From Streptomyces sp. NBC_00306 (GTDB lineage Bacteria > Actinomycetota > Actinomycetes > Streptomycetales > Streptomycetaceae), in the NCBI RefSeq assembly GCF_036169555.1, contig NZ_CP108032.1:62001-126000 (forward strand): a stretch of DNA of 64,000 bases. Direction: 5' to 3'. The notes under the pieces are model-generated. The model was not told the origin of the DNA and searched no databases. It saw nothing but the letters and a program-made list of their open reading frames with translations. Position 1 is the stretch's first letter. Each line of letters opens with the position of its first letter. Below are positions 1 through 8,426 of the stretch, piece after piece. Made by a program: the position numbers and the translations under genes.

Positions 1-46
1 CCCGCGTCGCCGCCCCCGCTCCGCTGCTCAGCAAAGGCCCGTATCG

Positions 47-718
47 ATGGACAACTGCCCGGGGACGAGCGAGGCCGACGCACCGTCGCCCGGAGTCCCC
101 TCGTTCAAGCTGCTCGCCTGCGCCGCGATCGCCGGGGCCTTGCTGGTGGCCAATGGGGTGCGCGACGACCACCCCCCGCAGCCTTCGTCCGCCCGTACCC
201 CGCCCCCGTCCGCACAGCCCGCACTTCGCCACGCGCCCGAGCGTTCCGCCGTACGACCGCTGCCTCCGTCGGATCCTGTACGGCTCCTTATCCCCGACAT
301 CGGAGTGGACGCGCCCCTGATGCCTCTGGAGTTGGATGCCGAAGGGACACTGGAGACGCCGCCCGCCGACAACCCCGGCATGGCCGGCTGGTACGCCGAC
401 GGAACGGCCCCCGGCGCGGTGGGGACGGCCGTGACGGCCGGGCACGTGGACACCCCGGTCGGGCCCGGCGTCTTCTACCAGCTCGGCGCTCTTGAGCAGG
501 GCGACACCATCGAGGTCGTACGGGAGGACCGGCGTACCGCCGTCTTCACCGTCGACGCGGTGGAGGTCCACGACAAGGAGGACTTCCCCGACGACAAGGT
601 CTACGGCAACTCCGGCCGGCCGGAACTGCGGGTGATCACCTGCGGTGGCGACTACTCCAAGGGCACCGGATATCAGGGCAACATCGTCGTCTACGCGACG
701 CTCGATCCGGAGAACTGA
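47..718 (+). CDS. class F sortase (sortase domain protein)
   Basis: Probable membrane-anchored cysteine transpeptidase of the actinobacterial class F sortases. A hydrophobic segment lies at about residues 20-37, followed by a proline-rich linker (40-75) and the sortase beta-barrel (about 78-221). His133 sits in TAGHVDT and the catalytic Cys199 in RVITCGG, the TLxTC-type signature. Many relatives have Arg in the loop after the cysteine; here the loop reads DYSKGTGY with Lys205. The ATG has AAAGG about 9 nt upstream. The frame stays open to the window edge, so a more upstream start is possible. No substrate with a sorting signal is adjacent. Family call is sure; activity is inferred. Confidence 0.88.
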   Translation: MDNCPGTSEADAPSPGVPSFKLLACAAIAGALLVANGVRDDHPPQPSSARTPPPSAQPALRHAPERSAVRPLPPSDPVRLLIPDIGVDAPLMPLELDAEGTLETPPADNPGMAGWYADGTAPGAVGTAVTAGHVDTPVGPGVFYQLGALEQGDTIEVVREDRRTAVFTVDAVEVHDKEDFPDDKVYGNSGRPELRVITCGGDYSKGTGYQGNIVVYATLDPEN

Positions 719-1126
719 ACGCTCGGCCCGGAGAACCGGAGGCTGGGGACAGCTGCTCCACGGCGCCGGCGGCCGCCGAGAAGGCAGAACGCAATGACGC
801 ACTGCACAAGGCTTTGCCGGACCGCATGGCGCAAGACGGGATTCCGGACGCATCCGAGCGGCAGGCGCTCGCGGATGCCGCTTTGCCGGGCAATCGGGCA
901 ACCGGGCAACGACGCAGCGTCAGGCCCGGCGGATCCGCGAGCCCTGGCCGAGCCTCATCAGCAGCCTCGACGTGCATCGCCCTGCTCGATGGAGGCGTGG
1001 GAGCCATGGGCACTCGCCGGCGGGCCCGATGTCGGCTCCGAGCAGGAACGCCCGGCCGGTGAACCTCCCGTACCGGGCCGGCGTCTTCTCTCCCGATCGC
1101 GACCACTCGCACAGGAGAAGAGAGCG
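719..1126. other. intergenic, no gene supported
   Basis: About 400 bases between the sortase and a small membrane protein. Open frames exist, as expected at this GC, but none has a convincing ribosome site plus a recognisable protein. The best ribosome site (AGGAGAAG, 1113-1120) serves the next gene. Confidence 0.5.
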
Positions 1127-1381
1127 TTGACCGACAAGGACGTTGAGCGGACCGACGAGCGGGGTTACGGCCCGGGGCCCTGGTGGGCGGATCTCGGGAC
1201 GTGGGGGGCTGTCGGATTGGTCCTCTTCGGGGTTCTCTCGGCAGGGTGGGTGTTCCTCCGGCTCCCCGGCACCCCGGAGAACCTCGCGACCGGCTACTAC
1301 CAGGCCGCGAAAGTCCTCGCCATCGGCCTCGTACTCGCAGGAAGCGCCCTGCTGGGCCGCCGCCGTCAGGGGCCCCGGTGA
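1127..1381 (+). CDS. small two-helix membrane protein
   Basis: An 84-residue protein. The TTG start at 1127 was chosen because AGGAGAAG lies 6 nt upstream; longer versions from upstream starts add only low-complexity arginine-rich sequence. The N-terminus is charged (DKDVERTDERGYG). Two hydrophobic helices follow, at about residues 26-46 and 63-78, and it ends in a basic GRRRQGPR tail. It looks like the small integral membrane proteins common beside transporters and sortases in Streptomyces. No domain is recognised and no function is assigned. Confidence 0.6.
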   Translation: MTDKDVERTDERGYGPGPWWADLGTWGAVGLVLFGVLSAGWVFLRLPGTPENLATGYYQAAKVLAIGLVLAGSALLGRRRQGPR

Positions 1382-1541
1382 GCAAGGCACCGCTGTCCCG
1401 GGCTCCCGCGAGCGCGACGATGTGCTCGATCTCCAGCGTGCCGCGCGGAGTGACCGGGCGCTCGTCGTAGCAGAACCACCACACCCCGACGAACAGCGTG
1501 CAGCCCGGACCCGTCTGCTTGTCCGGAGGCCCGCCCCACAC
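1380..1541 (-). pseudogene. HNH (DUF1524-like) nuclease remnant
   Basis: A 54-codon stretch on the minus strand reads like the middle of the secreted actinobacterial HNH nucleases. A GCTL segment is followed by WW, YDE and the core LEIEHIVALAGARDSGA, which matches the family pattern LDIDHLVPLAEAWDSGA. The rest of the domain, including the downstream asparagine/histidine part and the signal peptide, is missing, and the frame afterwards is non-homologous arginine-rich sequence. The stretch overlaps the last base pairs of the small membrane protein. Read as a decayed fragment; the family link is a motif judgement only. Confidence 0.4.
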
Positions 1542-1613
1542 CGGTGAGCGTGAGCGGGGCGGGCTCCGGTTTTCACATGGCCAAGGACGACGGGTCGTCC
1601 ACGCCGGCTCTGT

Positions 1614-3557
1614 CTAGGACGCCTTCCACCACTCGGCCGACGCGTCCCGCAGCGTGTTCGTCCCGCAGTGCACCTCGCCCGCGCCGAGGTGGTAGGTGTA
1701 CCAGTCGTCGATGTACGACACCTTCATGCCCGCCTGCGTGTACGCGGCAGTCACGGCCGCGGTGAAGATGTCCTTCCCGCCGATGACCGGTCCCCACTGC
1801 TTCGGCGCCAGATACCGGTCCCGGCCGAGCAGGATGCCGTTGACCGCGCCCGGGACGTACGCGCTGGTCATGACCGTCTCCACGGCCGCACCCCGCGCGT
1901 CCTTCGAGGGCTTCGCATCCTTGGGGCGTCCGAGCTCCTTCTGCTGCCCGTACTCGCGCACGGACTCCGGCACCTCGCCCGCACCCAACCGCTGCAGCCG
2001 CGGCATCATGCTCTCGCCCCGCGGTCCCCCGTTGCCGCGGGTGTAGAGCGCGGGCACGCGTACGACCTCGGCGTCCGTCACCCCGGTCTCCCGCTGAAGG
2101 ATCTCCAGGTTCGCGGCGATCCGCTGCGCGGCCAGCGTGTTGTCCTTCACCAGGTACGTCGAGGTGAGTGCCTGGGCAATGGTCTCCTTGGGGGCAAGCA
2201 TCTCCTCGCTGTCGGGCACCGAGAACATGCGGGTGGCCCCGTGTCCGGCCTTCTTCGCCTCGCGTAGCAGCCGCAGCCCGGCCTCAGGATCGGCGATCCC
2301 GATCTTCCAGCCGCGCGGGGTGTCGGCGGGCAGGAACTGCACGAACTCGTCCACATGCCCCACGTGCAGCCACGACGTGTCCAGGAGCAGCGGGTCCTGG
2401 AGGCCCTGGGACTTGAGCAGGGTGCGCATCGCCAGCGCGGGCTTCGAACCGCTGTCCTTGCGCTCGCCCTGGATGATGCGCCCGGCGGGGAAGCTGCGGC
2501 CGTTGTGAGCGTACGGCGGAATGGTCTCCAGGTTCCCCATGGAGTTGAGCGTCCACTCCTCCGAGTCGCGCACCCCGGACACCTGGACCACGCCGACACC
2601 GTTGCCGCGCATCTTCTCGAACAGCTCGCGGCCCGCCACCCGGTCCGGCTGGGCGCTGCGCAGCATCACGCGCATCACCTGACGGCGCCCGCCGGAACCG
2701 GACATGCTCACGTATCCGGGCTCGACGAAGTCCTGCGCCCAGATGTCGAAGTACTTGTCGAAGGTCACCAATGGCGTGGTGATCCCGGCCGACTTGGCCT
2801 CGGTCGCGAGCCCCTTGACGAAGGCCTGCTGACGGCGGGCCCAGTCGTCGCTGCCACCGACCTTGGTGACCATCAACTGCTGTGCGTTCTGCAGATGGTG
2901 GTGGGTGAGCAGCGGCGCGACGCGCAGGGTGATGTCGTCCGCCGTGCTCCTACCGTCGGCGGTCACGGTCAGGCGTATGACGGCGCGCCCGTCCCAGACT
3001 TTGGTGTCGCGTATGACGTCATTGCTCTCCACGCCGAACTCGACGCCGGCACGCAGCTCGGAGGCGGTGAGCCGGGTGGCGGGGGTGACCATGGCCCATC
3101 CGGCGGGGCGCTTGACGAAGACTCGCGTCCTGCGCCCCCCGTTGACCTGCAGGATCCCGATCGCGCCCGCGGGCACCTCGGCCATGGGCAAGGACCGCAC
3201 ACGGGCGAGGTCGGCGAGGTCGGCGGCGCCGTTGATGATGTTGTCGGCCGCGTCGTTGCAGGCGGCGAGCCTGGCGTCCGAGAGCGGCTTGCCGTTCGGC
3301 GCCTTGGTCGGGCACCGCTTGGTGTCGTCGTCGATATTGGGGAGGAAGACGGCTCCCCTGTCAGCCGTCCACGTGTCCTCACCGGCGGTGTCCGTGCCCC
3401 CGGTGACGTCGACCTGCCCGTCCCGGTTCACATCCGCCCGCAGATCCACCAGCGGCGGCCCGGCGGCGAACGCCGGTGCGGCGGGGGCGATGACGGCCCC
3501 GATGACGGTGAGGGCGAGCGCGGCGTGTCGTGCGTGGCGCACGTGTCTCGTACCCAA
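1614..3557 (-). CDS. secreted protein-arginine deiminase (PAD family)
   Basis: A 647-residue exported PAD-domain protein, expected to convert arginine side chains (or a guanidino substrate) to citrulline. The TTG start at 3557 was chosen because GGGAAGG lies 8 nt upstream. It gives a clean signal peptide (basic RHVRHARHAA, hydrophobic core, APAFA cleavage site). Next comes a dockerin-like calcium loop DVNRDGQVD. Catalytic landmarks match animal PADs: Asp in DIWAQDFVEPGYV (about 271), His/Asp in HVGHVDEF (about 400) and Cys in EVHCGTN (about 631). Length is close to the roughly 660 residues of vertebrate PADs. It is monocistronic and no obvious substrate is adjacent. Family call is firm; the extracellular target is unknown. 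Confidence 0.9.
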   Translation of the reverse strand: MGTRHVRHARHAALALTVIGAVIAPAAPAFAAGPPLVDLRADVNRDGQVDVTGGTDTAGEDTWTADRGAVFLPNIDDDTKRCPTKAPNGKPLSDARLAACNDAADNIINGAADLADLARVRSLPMAEVPAGAIGILQVNGGRRTRVFVKRPAGWAMVTPATRLTASELRAGVEFGVESNDVIRDTKVWDGRAVIRLTVTADGRSTADDITLRVAPLLTHHHLQNAQQLMVTKVGGSDDWARRQQAFVKGLATEAKSAGITTPLVTFDKYFDIWAQDFVEPGYVSMSGSGGRRQVMRVMLRSAQPDRVAGRELFEKMRGNGVGVVQVSGVRDSEEWTLNSMGNLETIPPYAHNGRSFPAGRIIQGERKDSGSKPALAMRTLLKSQGLQDPLLLDTSWLHVGHVDEFVQFLPADTPRGWKIGIADPEAGLRLLREAKKAGHGATRMFSVPDSEEMLAPKETIAQALTSTYLVKDNTLAAQRIAANLEILQRETGVTDAEVVRVPALYTRGNGGPRGESMMPRLQRLGAGEVPESVREYGQQKELGRPKDAKPSKDARGAAVETVMTSAYVPGAVNGILLGRDRYLAPKQWGPVIGGKDIFTAAVTAAYTQAGMKVSYIDDWYTYHLGAGEVHCGTNTLRDASAEWWKAS

Positions 3558-3815
3558 GGTGCTTACCTTCCCGAAGAGTTGAGGTTGGCTCTCGGGACGC
3601 AAGAGGGCGGGGAGGGGATGGGCGTTGCCTGCGGCAGGCGGGATCCCTGCCACGCGGGGCGGTTCGCGACTGAGGGAGGAGCGGGCGTCAATCTATGGGA
3701 GGTTGAGGAAGGCGGCCCACTCGGCTAGGGGTCTCCTTGCCCAAGGGCTACCGGGGCAGCTATCTGCCGACGGATGTCCGGCCGATCATGCTGGTCCGCT
3801 GTCAGTTCCGCCTTG

Positions 3816-4155
3816 TCACTCACCTGGCGACTGCGGCGTCCAGGAGTAGAGGAAGCCCGCGCCGCACCGCGGAGCACTATCCGGGTGCTCGTGCGGCAAC
3901 GGATCCCGAACCAGGTGAGCGCGGCGTTCCTCCGAGGCGCCCATGGCCCGGACGTTCGCACGGCCCTGAGACAAGCTCAGGCCACGGTTCGGGCCGCCCT
4001 TGACCTCGTCGGCATCATGGTCATTGCCCGTCATCCTCCCAGAAGCAGACCGCGCAGATCTCATGGCTACCGCGCTCGGCGAGCGTCACGTAGCCACAGC
4101 ACGGACACCAGTACAGGCCGTCTTCCACCCTGCCGAGCATCTTCATGAAGACCAT
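3816..4155 (-). pseudogene. CPCC-family cysteine-rich protein, frameshifted
   Basis: The first part (4155 down to 4021) encodes a protein containing YWCPCCGYVTLAERG, then EICAVCFWEDDGQ and a TGA stop. Shifting frame at about 4026 continues the same family with NDHDADEVKGGPNRGLSLSQ, then RANVRAMGASEERR and PLPHE, ending at 3816. In intact members of the cysteine-rich CPCC family (Pfam Cys_rich_CPCC) these two halves are continuous (WEDDGQDDHDADxVxGGPNxxLSL). A one- or two-base indel therefore breaks the gene. The four cysteines of the probable zinc site remain. The function of the family is unknown. Confidence 0.75.
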
Positions 4156-4332
4156 GGCGGCACTGTGGCAGACGGATACGCCTGTGGACCCGCGAATTTG
4201 CGCGTCAGGCGGGACACGCCAGGGGCACGAAGCCCCTACCTACCCGAGCCACCGCCGGCCCCGCCTCTCCCGGTAGTGTGGCGATCTTCGGCAGGCGAAA
4301 GCCGTACGGAGTCCTCGAAGGCCGGGCACATC

Positions 4333-5100
4333 ATGCATCTCGCCGACCATCCCGCGCGCCGCCGCCTCAGCGCCGCTCTGGACAACCTCGCCGTCACCTT
4401 CCACGGCATGACCGCACGTCCGGACGAGCACAACTGCGAATGCCACTGGGGCAGCCCCGAGGATCTCTCCCTTCTGAAGACACCGAACGTGGAGCTGGAG
4501 CCGGATCTCTTGCGCCGGGCCTGGCAGGCGACCGACTGGACCGATCACGCGGCCGTGCTGCGCCGCGTCCTGCCGCAGTTCGCCACGGCACTGGTCGCCG
4601 GTCGCACGGAATACTGGTTCGGACCGGAAGACGCCGGGTACTCCTTCGCCCGCGGCCGCTGGCAGCAGTGGCCCGACCATCACGCCGGTCCGGTCCGTGA
4701 GTTTCTGCATGCGTGGTGGGCGCAGAGCCTCACCGATCCGGATGCGATCGTCCCGGCGCACCAGGTCTTCGTGATGTGTGCCGAGGCGTCCGGAACACTC
4801 CGGCCGTGGCTCGCCGAATGGGAGAAGCAGACCGGGTGTCTCAGCGACCGGCATCTCGCCGAGGCGGCGGTGACATGGGAGTACGAGCTCCTCGGAGACA
4901 GCCTGCCGTGGAGGGTCGGCTGGTACGAGCACGACGAGGAGGAGATGCTCGCCGAATTGGTCGCCTGGCTCCTCGACCACGCCTCGGTGCGGCTCCGGGA
5001 GTCGGGCGCATCGGCGGATCTGCGGCACCGGATACGTCTGCTCGGACTCACCGGCGAGGACCGCTGGACGGATCCGCACTGGCCCGGCCACCGCTACTGA
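4333..5100 (+). CDS. hypothetical protein, 255 aa
   Basis: Well-formed coding sequence with strong third-position GC and high Trp and acidic content. Starts at the ATG at 4333 (HLADHPARRR). Upstream in-frame starts exist, but that part looks non-coding and overlaps the CPCC remnant. A notable segment is HNCECHWGSPEDLSLLKTPN near residues 35-54, with two cysteines. There are no membrane helices and no signal peptide. I do not recognise a domain; it resembles conserved cytoplasmic hypotheticals of Streptomyces. A bidirectional hairpin follows. Confidence 0.7.
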   Translation: MHLADHPARRRLSAALDNLAVTFHGMTARPDEHNCECHWGSPEDLSLLKTPNVELEPDLLRRAWQATDWTDHAAVLRRVLPQFATALVAGRTEYWFGPEDAGYSFARGRWQQWPDHHAGPVREFLHAWWAQSLTDPDAIVPAHQVFVMCAEASGTLRPWLAEWEKQTGCLSDRHLAEAAVTWEYELLGDSLPWRVGWYEHDEEEMLAELVAWLLDHASVRLRESGASADLRHRIRLLGLTGEDRWTDPHWPGHRY

Positions 5101-5242
5101 CGATCGGCGGGCGCGACCTCGGCGCCGGACCGCGTCGCCAACGGGCTGTACGGATGCGCTACTCGGCGGCCAAGAGTCCGGGTGCAGGGACTGGTCCCCC
5201 GCGGATTCTCTGATGTCGCCCGGCAGTTGAGTGCCCCCAGGG

Positions 5243-5277
5243 GCCGGCCCTCACCGGTGGTGTGAGTGAGGGCCGGC
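5243..5277. terminator. bidirectional hairpin terminator
   Basis: A perfect 12-bp stem (GCCGGCCCTCAC with GTGAGGGCCGGC) and an 11-nt loop, placed between two convergent genes ending at 5100 and 5336. No U-tract, as is usual in Streptomyces. Confidence 0.65.
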
Positions 5278-5335
5278 GCCTGGCCGGTTGGTGGAAGGGG
5301 CAGGCGCGTCATCCGGCGGGCAGACTGGGGCTCGG

Positions 5336-6112
5336 TCAGGGTGTCCAAGCCGCAGGTCGCTTTTCGCAGAAGGCCAGGGCTCCTTCGGCGGCCGAGTCCG
5401 TGTCGAAGACGGGTGCCGTGTAGGGGTCCTGGACGGTGAATGCCGCATGGTCGTCGAGGCCGCGGGCGGCGTCGACGACCTGGCGGGTGATCCCGACCGC
5501 GTGGGGGGAGTTGCCGCTGATCCTCCCGGCGAGGGCGATCGCGGCGTCCAGGGCCTTGCCCTCGCCGGTGAGCTGGTTGACGAGCCCGTGCCGGGCGGCG
5601 TCCGCGGCCGGGAGCGGAGATGCGGTCAGGAGCATTTCCATCGCCAGGTGGTGAGGCAGGCGGCCCGGTAGGCGAATGGCTCCGCCTTCTGAGGCGATGA
5701 GGCCGCGGGCTACTTCGGGCAGCGCGAAGAAAGCGGAGTCGGCGGCGGTGACCAGGTCGCAGGCAAGGACGAGTTCGAAGCCGCCAGCGACCGCCGCCCC
5801 TTCGACGGCGGCGATGAGCGGCTTCGACCGACGGGCGCGGGTCAGTCCGGCCAGTCCACGGTCCGCGACCCTCGGCACTCCTTCGTCAGGGAAGGCTTTG
5901 AGATCCATGCCGGAGCAGAAATGGCCGCCCGACCCGGTGAGGACGCCGACCGCAAGGTGGGGATCGTCTTCCAGGGCCGTCAGTGCGCCGTCGACGGCGT
6001 CGGCCAGCGCCCGGTTGATCGCGTTACGGACGCGGGGCCGGTTCAGGGTAATGACCAGGACGCCGTCGCGGCGCACGGTCAGCACCACGGGTTGCGTGGA
6101 TCGCGTGCTCAT
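5336..6112 (-). CDS. enoyl-CoA hydratase/isomerase family protein
   Basis: Crotonase-fold enzyme of 258 residues acting on an acyl-CoA. The ATG at 6112 follows GGAAGG closely. Oxyanion-hole segments are visible: HFCSGMDLKAF and AVAGGFELVLACDL. The substrate-loop segment ALPEVARGL is followed by SEGGAIRLPGRLP. The first catalytic Glu of classical hydratases is not clearly at its usual place, so an isomerase or other crotonase reaction is possible. It lies 46 nt downstream of the interrupted cytochrome P450 on the same strand, so the two were probably one operon before the IS insertion. Confidence 0.87.
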   Translation of the reverse strand: MSTRSTQPVVLTVRRDGVLVITLNRPRVRNAINRALADAVDGALTALEDDPHLAVGVLTGSGGHFCSGMDLKAFPDEGVPRVADRGLAGLTRARRSKPLIAAVEGAAVAGGFELVLACDLVTAADSAFFALPEVARGLIASEGGAIRLPGRLPHHLAMEMLLTASPLPAADAARHGLVNQLTGEGKALDAAIALAGRISGNSPHAVGITRQVVDAARGLDDHAAFTVQDPYTAPVFDTDSAAEGALAFCEKRPAAWTP

Positions 6113-6158
6113 CATGTCCTTCCGGAACAGGAGGTGGTGCAGTCGGAGAGAAGAGGCG

Positions 6159-6643
6159 TCAGCGCCGGACGAGGGGCAGGGCAGCGAGTCCGCGCATGAC
6201 ACGGGCCGGGCGCCAGGGCAATTCGTCCGCCGGCTTGGCCAACTCCACGGTGGCGAGCCGCTTCAGCAGCAGGGGGAAAGCCACGGCGCCTTCCAGACGT
6301 GCCAGGGCCGCACCGATGCAGAAATGGGGCCCGTACCCGAAGGCGAGGTGATCGCTGGGTGTGCGGCCCAGGTCGAGAAGGTCGGCGTCCCGGAAGCGCT
6401 CCTCGTCACGGTTGGCGGACCCGATCAGAAGACTCACGATGTCGCCCGTACCAATGGTCCGGCCGTGCAGGCCGATCGGGGCAGCGGCGCACCGGAATGT
6501 CGCGTCCCGGACAGGCGAGTCGTAGCGCAGGAGCTCCTCGACCGCGGTGGTGACGAGACGGGAACCGGCTCCCTGCGCGGCGAGACGGGCGGCCTCGGTA
6601 GGGTGGCGCAGCAGGGCAAGCATCCCGTTGCCGAGCAGGTTCG
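6159..6643 (-). pseudogene. cytochrome P450, C-terminal part (split by IS)
   Basis: The C-terminal 161 codons of a cytochrome P450. The frame enters at the IS junction with TNLLGNGMLALLRHP, the end of helix I. It then holds the K-helix ExxR (EELLRYDSP), RDATF, and the heme-binding loop FGYGPHFCIGAALAR with the axial Cys. Joined to 8447-9167 it makes an uninterrupted 401-residue protein, the usual bacterial P450 length. As it stands, oxygen-binding helix I and heme ligand are on separate pieces, so no functional enzyme is expected. Confidence 0.88.
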
Positions 6644-6790
6644 TGACTCCTCCGCCCCGTAAACGGGGTGGCTTCTCGCTATGCCTGGTTGGCGTCGCGA
6701 CGGACCAGCCCGGCCCGTAGAACGTTGGTTGCTCCGACGACGTCAGCGTGTGCCCGGTGGCCGCACGAGAGGCAGCGGAACTTTTCTTGG
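6644..6790 (-). ncRNA. putative omega RNA (reRNA) of TnpB
   Basis: In IS200/IS605 elements TnpB uses an RNA made from the 3' end of tnpB plus the element end, continuing into flanking DNA as guide. Here that RNA would read leftward through the tnpB stop codon and the hairpin CCCCGTTTACGGGG, with GGAGGAGTCA at the very end. The first flanking bases, P450 sequence 6643 down to 6624, would be the guide. The 5' limit given is arbitrary. This is inference from family biology. Confidence 0.45.
6655..6668. repeat. left-end hairpin of the IS605-like element
   Basis: Perfect palindrome CCCCGTAAACGGGG, 11 bases inside the proposed left boundary and 10 bases beyond the tnpB stop codon. This is the subterminal structure recognised by Y1 transposases. 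Confidence 0.7.
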
Positions 6791-7893
6791 GTGGGCCGGT
6801 TCTCCTTGGCGGTGTGCCCGCATTCGGGACACGACCGGGAAGTATTGCGGGGGTTCACGGCCATCACTTCCCGCCCGGCGCTTTCAGCCTTTGCGTTCAG
6901 GATCGCGAGGAACACCCCCCAACCGGCGTCGGCGATCGAACGGTTCAGCCCGGCCTTCGCAGCGGCCCCGTTGGGCAGGAACGCGCCTGGCTGGTCGGGG
7001 TCGAGCTTCGGCGCGGGGGCCTTGCTCATGTTGCGGATCTTGAGGTCTTCGTGCGCGATGAAGTCGTGCTCACGGACCAGGCTGAGCGCGGTCTTGTGCG
7101 CGTGGTCGAGCCGCTGGCGGCGTACCTTGCCGTGGAGCTGAGCAACCTTGTCCACGGCGCGCTGGTGGTTACGGGTGCGGTCCTTGGCCTTGCGGCGCGG
7201 GAAGCGGCTCAGTGCCTGCTGCGCGGCTTCGAGCTTCGCGGCAGCCTTGCGTGCGTGGCGCGGGTTGGCGACGTGTACCCCGTTGGAGTCGGTGAGGAAC
7301 GAGGCAATACCGAGGTCGATGCCGACTACTGAGCCGGTCGCGGGCAGCGGCTCGGGCTGAGGCTGCTCGGCGGTCAGCACAACGAACCACTTACAGCCCT
7401 CGCGCTTGACCGCCACGGTCTTGACCTTGCCGATCACCGCGCGGTGCTGGTTGACCTTGACGTGCCCAACGCCCTGGAAGCGGACCCGGGTGACGGGGTC
7501 GTGCGGGGTGGAGTCCCACCGGCAGCCGTCCCCGTCCTTGGGGAAGTCCACCGTGTCGAACCAGTTCACCCCGCGAAAGCGCGGGTAGCCCGGGGTGTCG
7601 CCGGACTTGACCCGGCGGAAGAACGCGGAGAACGCCTTGTCGAGACGGCGCAGGGTGGCCTGCTGCGAACTGAACGACCAGCGGCCCTGACGCTCCGGAT
7701 CGAACGCCCGGATCTCCTTGAGCTGCGCGGACTGCTGCCTGTACTTCACGCTCGTCTTCGAGGCGTGTCGATAGGCGTCGCGGCGTTCTTGCAAGGCCCC
7801 GTTGTAGAGGGAGCAGTGATCGCGCAGCATCTCGCCGAGCGCGGCTTGCTGGCCCACAGTGGGCCGCATGAGGAACTTGTACGCGCGGATCAT
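6679..7893 (-). CDS. tnpB: TnpB RNA-guided endonuclease
   Basis: TnpB of 404 residues from the ATG at 7893 (GGAGGGGG upstream; a GTG at 7902 is the alternative, 407 residues). The RuvC-like nuclease is complete. Numbering from the GTG, Asp196 is in GIDLG, Glu285 in AHEDLKI and Asp387 in HADVVGATN. The zinc ribbon CPECGH...CLSCGH (Cys358, 361, 377, 380) sits between the last two. An N-terminal helical region with YNGALQERRDA precedes the wedge domain. No frameshift or stop is seen. Known members cut DNA using an RNA from the element's end and promote retention of the element. It is divergent from tnpA, as in IS605. Confidence 0.94.
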   Translation of the reverse strand: MIRAYKFLMRPTVGQQAALGEMLRDHCSLYNGALQERRDAYRHASKTSVKYRQQSAQLKEIRAFDPERQGRWSFSSQQATLRRLDKAFSAFFRRVKSGDTPGYPRFRGVNWFDTVDFPKDGDGCRWDSTPHDPVTRVRFQGVGHVKVNQHRAVIGKVKTVAVKREGCKWFVVLTAEQPQPEPLPATGSVVGIDLGIASFLTDSNGVHVANPRHARKAAAKLEAAQQALSRFPRRKAKDRTRNHQRAVDKVAQLHGKVRRQRLDHAHKTALSLVREHDFIAHEDLKIRNMSKAPAPKLDPDQPGAFLPNGAAAKAGLNRSIADAGWGVFLAILNAKAESAGREVMAVNPRNTSRSCPECGHTAKENRPTQEKFRCLSCGHRAHADVVGATNVLRAGLVRRDANQA

Positions 7894-7943
7894 CCAGCCC
7901 ACCCCCTCCCGGCCGGTTTCCCTGATCCTACTACATTTGGTTC

Positions 7944-8372
7944 ATGTCACCACGCTGGGAACCAAATGCTGATATTCGCCGGGGCCGTCACGTCGTCAAC
8001 AACCTGCACGCGCATTTGGTGTTCGTCACAAAGTACCGGCGTGAAGTCTTCAACGACGACATGCTGACGCGCTGCGAAGAGATCATGCGGAACGTCTGTA
8101 CCGACTTCGGCGCGGACCTGATCGAGTTCAACGGTGAAGAGGATCACGTGCACCTTCTGGTGCACTACCCGCCGAAGGTCGCCCTGTCGGCCCTGGTGAA
8201 CTCGCTCAAGGGCGTGTCCTCCCGCTACCTGCGGCAGGAGTTCACCGGCCGCGTCAACCGCTTCATCATGCACGGCCGGTTCTGGTCGGGTTCCTACTTC
8301 GCCGGGTCCTGCGGTGGCGCGCCGCTGGCGATCGTCAAGCAGTACATCGAACAGCAAAAACGCCCGCTCTAA
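7944..8372 (+). CDS. tnpA: IS200-type Y1 transposase TnpA
   Basis: A 142-residue single-domain HUH transposase that moves the element as single-stranded DNA. The metal-binding HUH motif is DHVHLL (His68, His70). The nucleophile is expected at Tyr134 in KQYIEQQ. Other family blocks are LVFVTKYRR and RFWSGSYFAGS. Starts at the ATG at 7944, 50 bp from the tnpB start on the opposite strand. Length is typical and the gene looks intact. Confidence 0.95.
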   Translation: MSPRWEPNADIRRGRHVVNNLHAHLVFVTKYRREVFNDDMLTRCEEIMRNVCTDFGADLIEFNGEEDHVHLLVHYPPKVALSALVNSLKGVSSRYLRQEFTGRVNRFIMHGRFWSGSYFAGSCGGAPLAIVKQYIEQQKRPL

Positions 8373-8408
8373 CCTGGGGGTCAGAGCAGTCCTGAGATCG
8401 GATTCCCT

Positions 8409-8426
8409 CCCCGCCTGAAGGCGGGG
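8409..8426. repeat. right-end hairpin of the IS605-like element
   Basis: CCCCGCC-TGAA-GGCGGGG, a 7-bp stem flanked on both sides by the direct repeat GATTCCCTCC (8401-8410 and 8426-8435). Typical subterminal hairpin, 20 bases inside the proposed right boundary. Confidence 0.7.
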
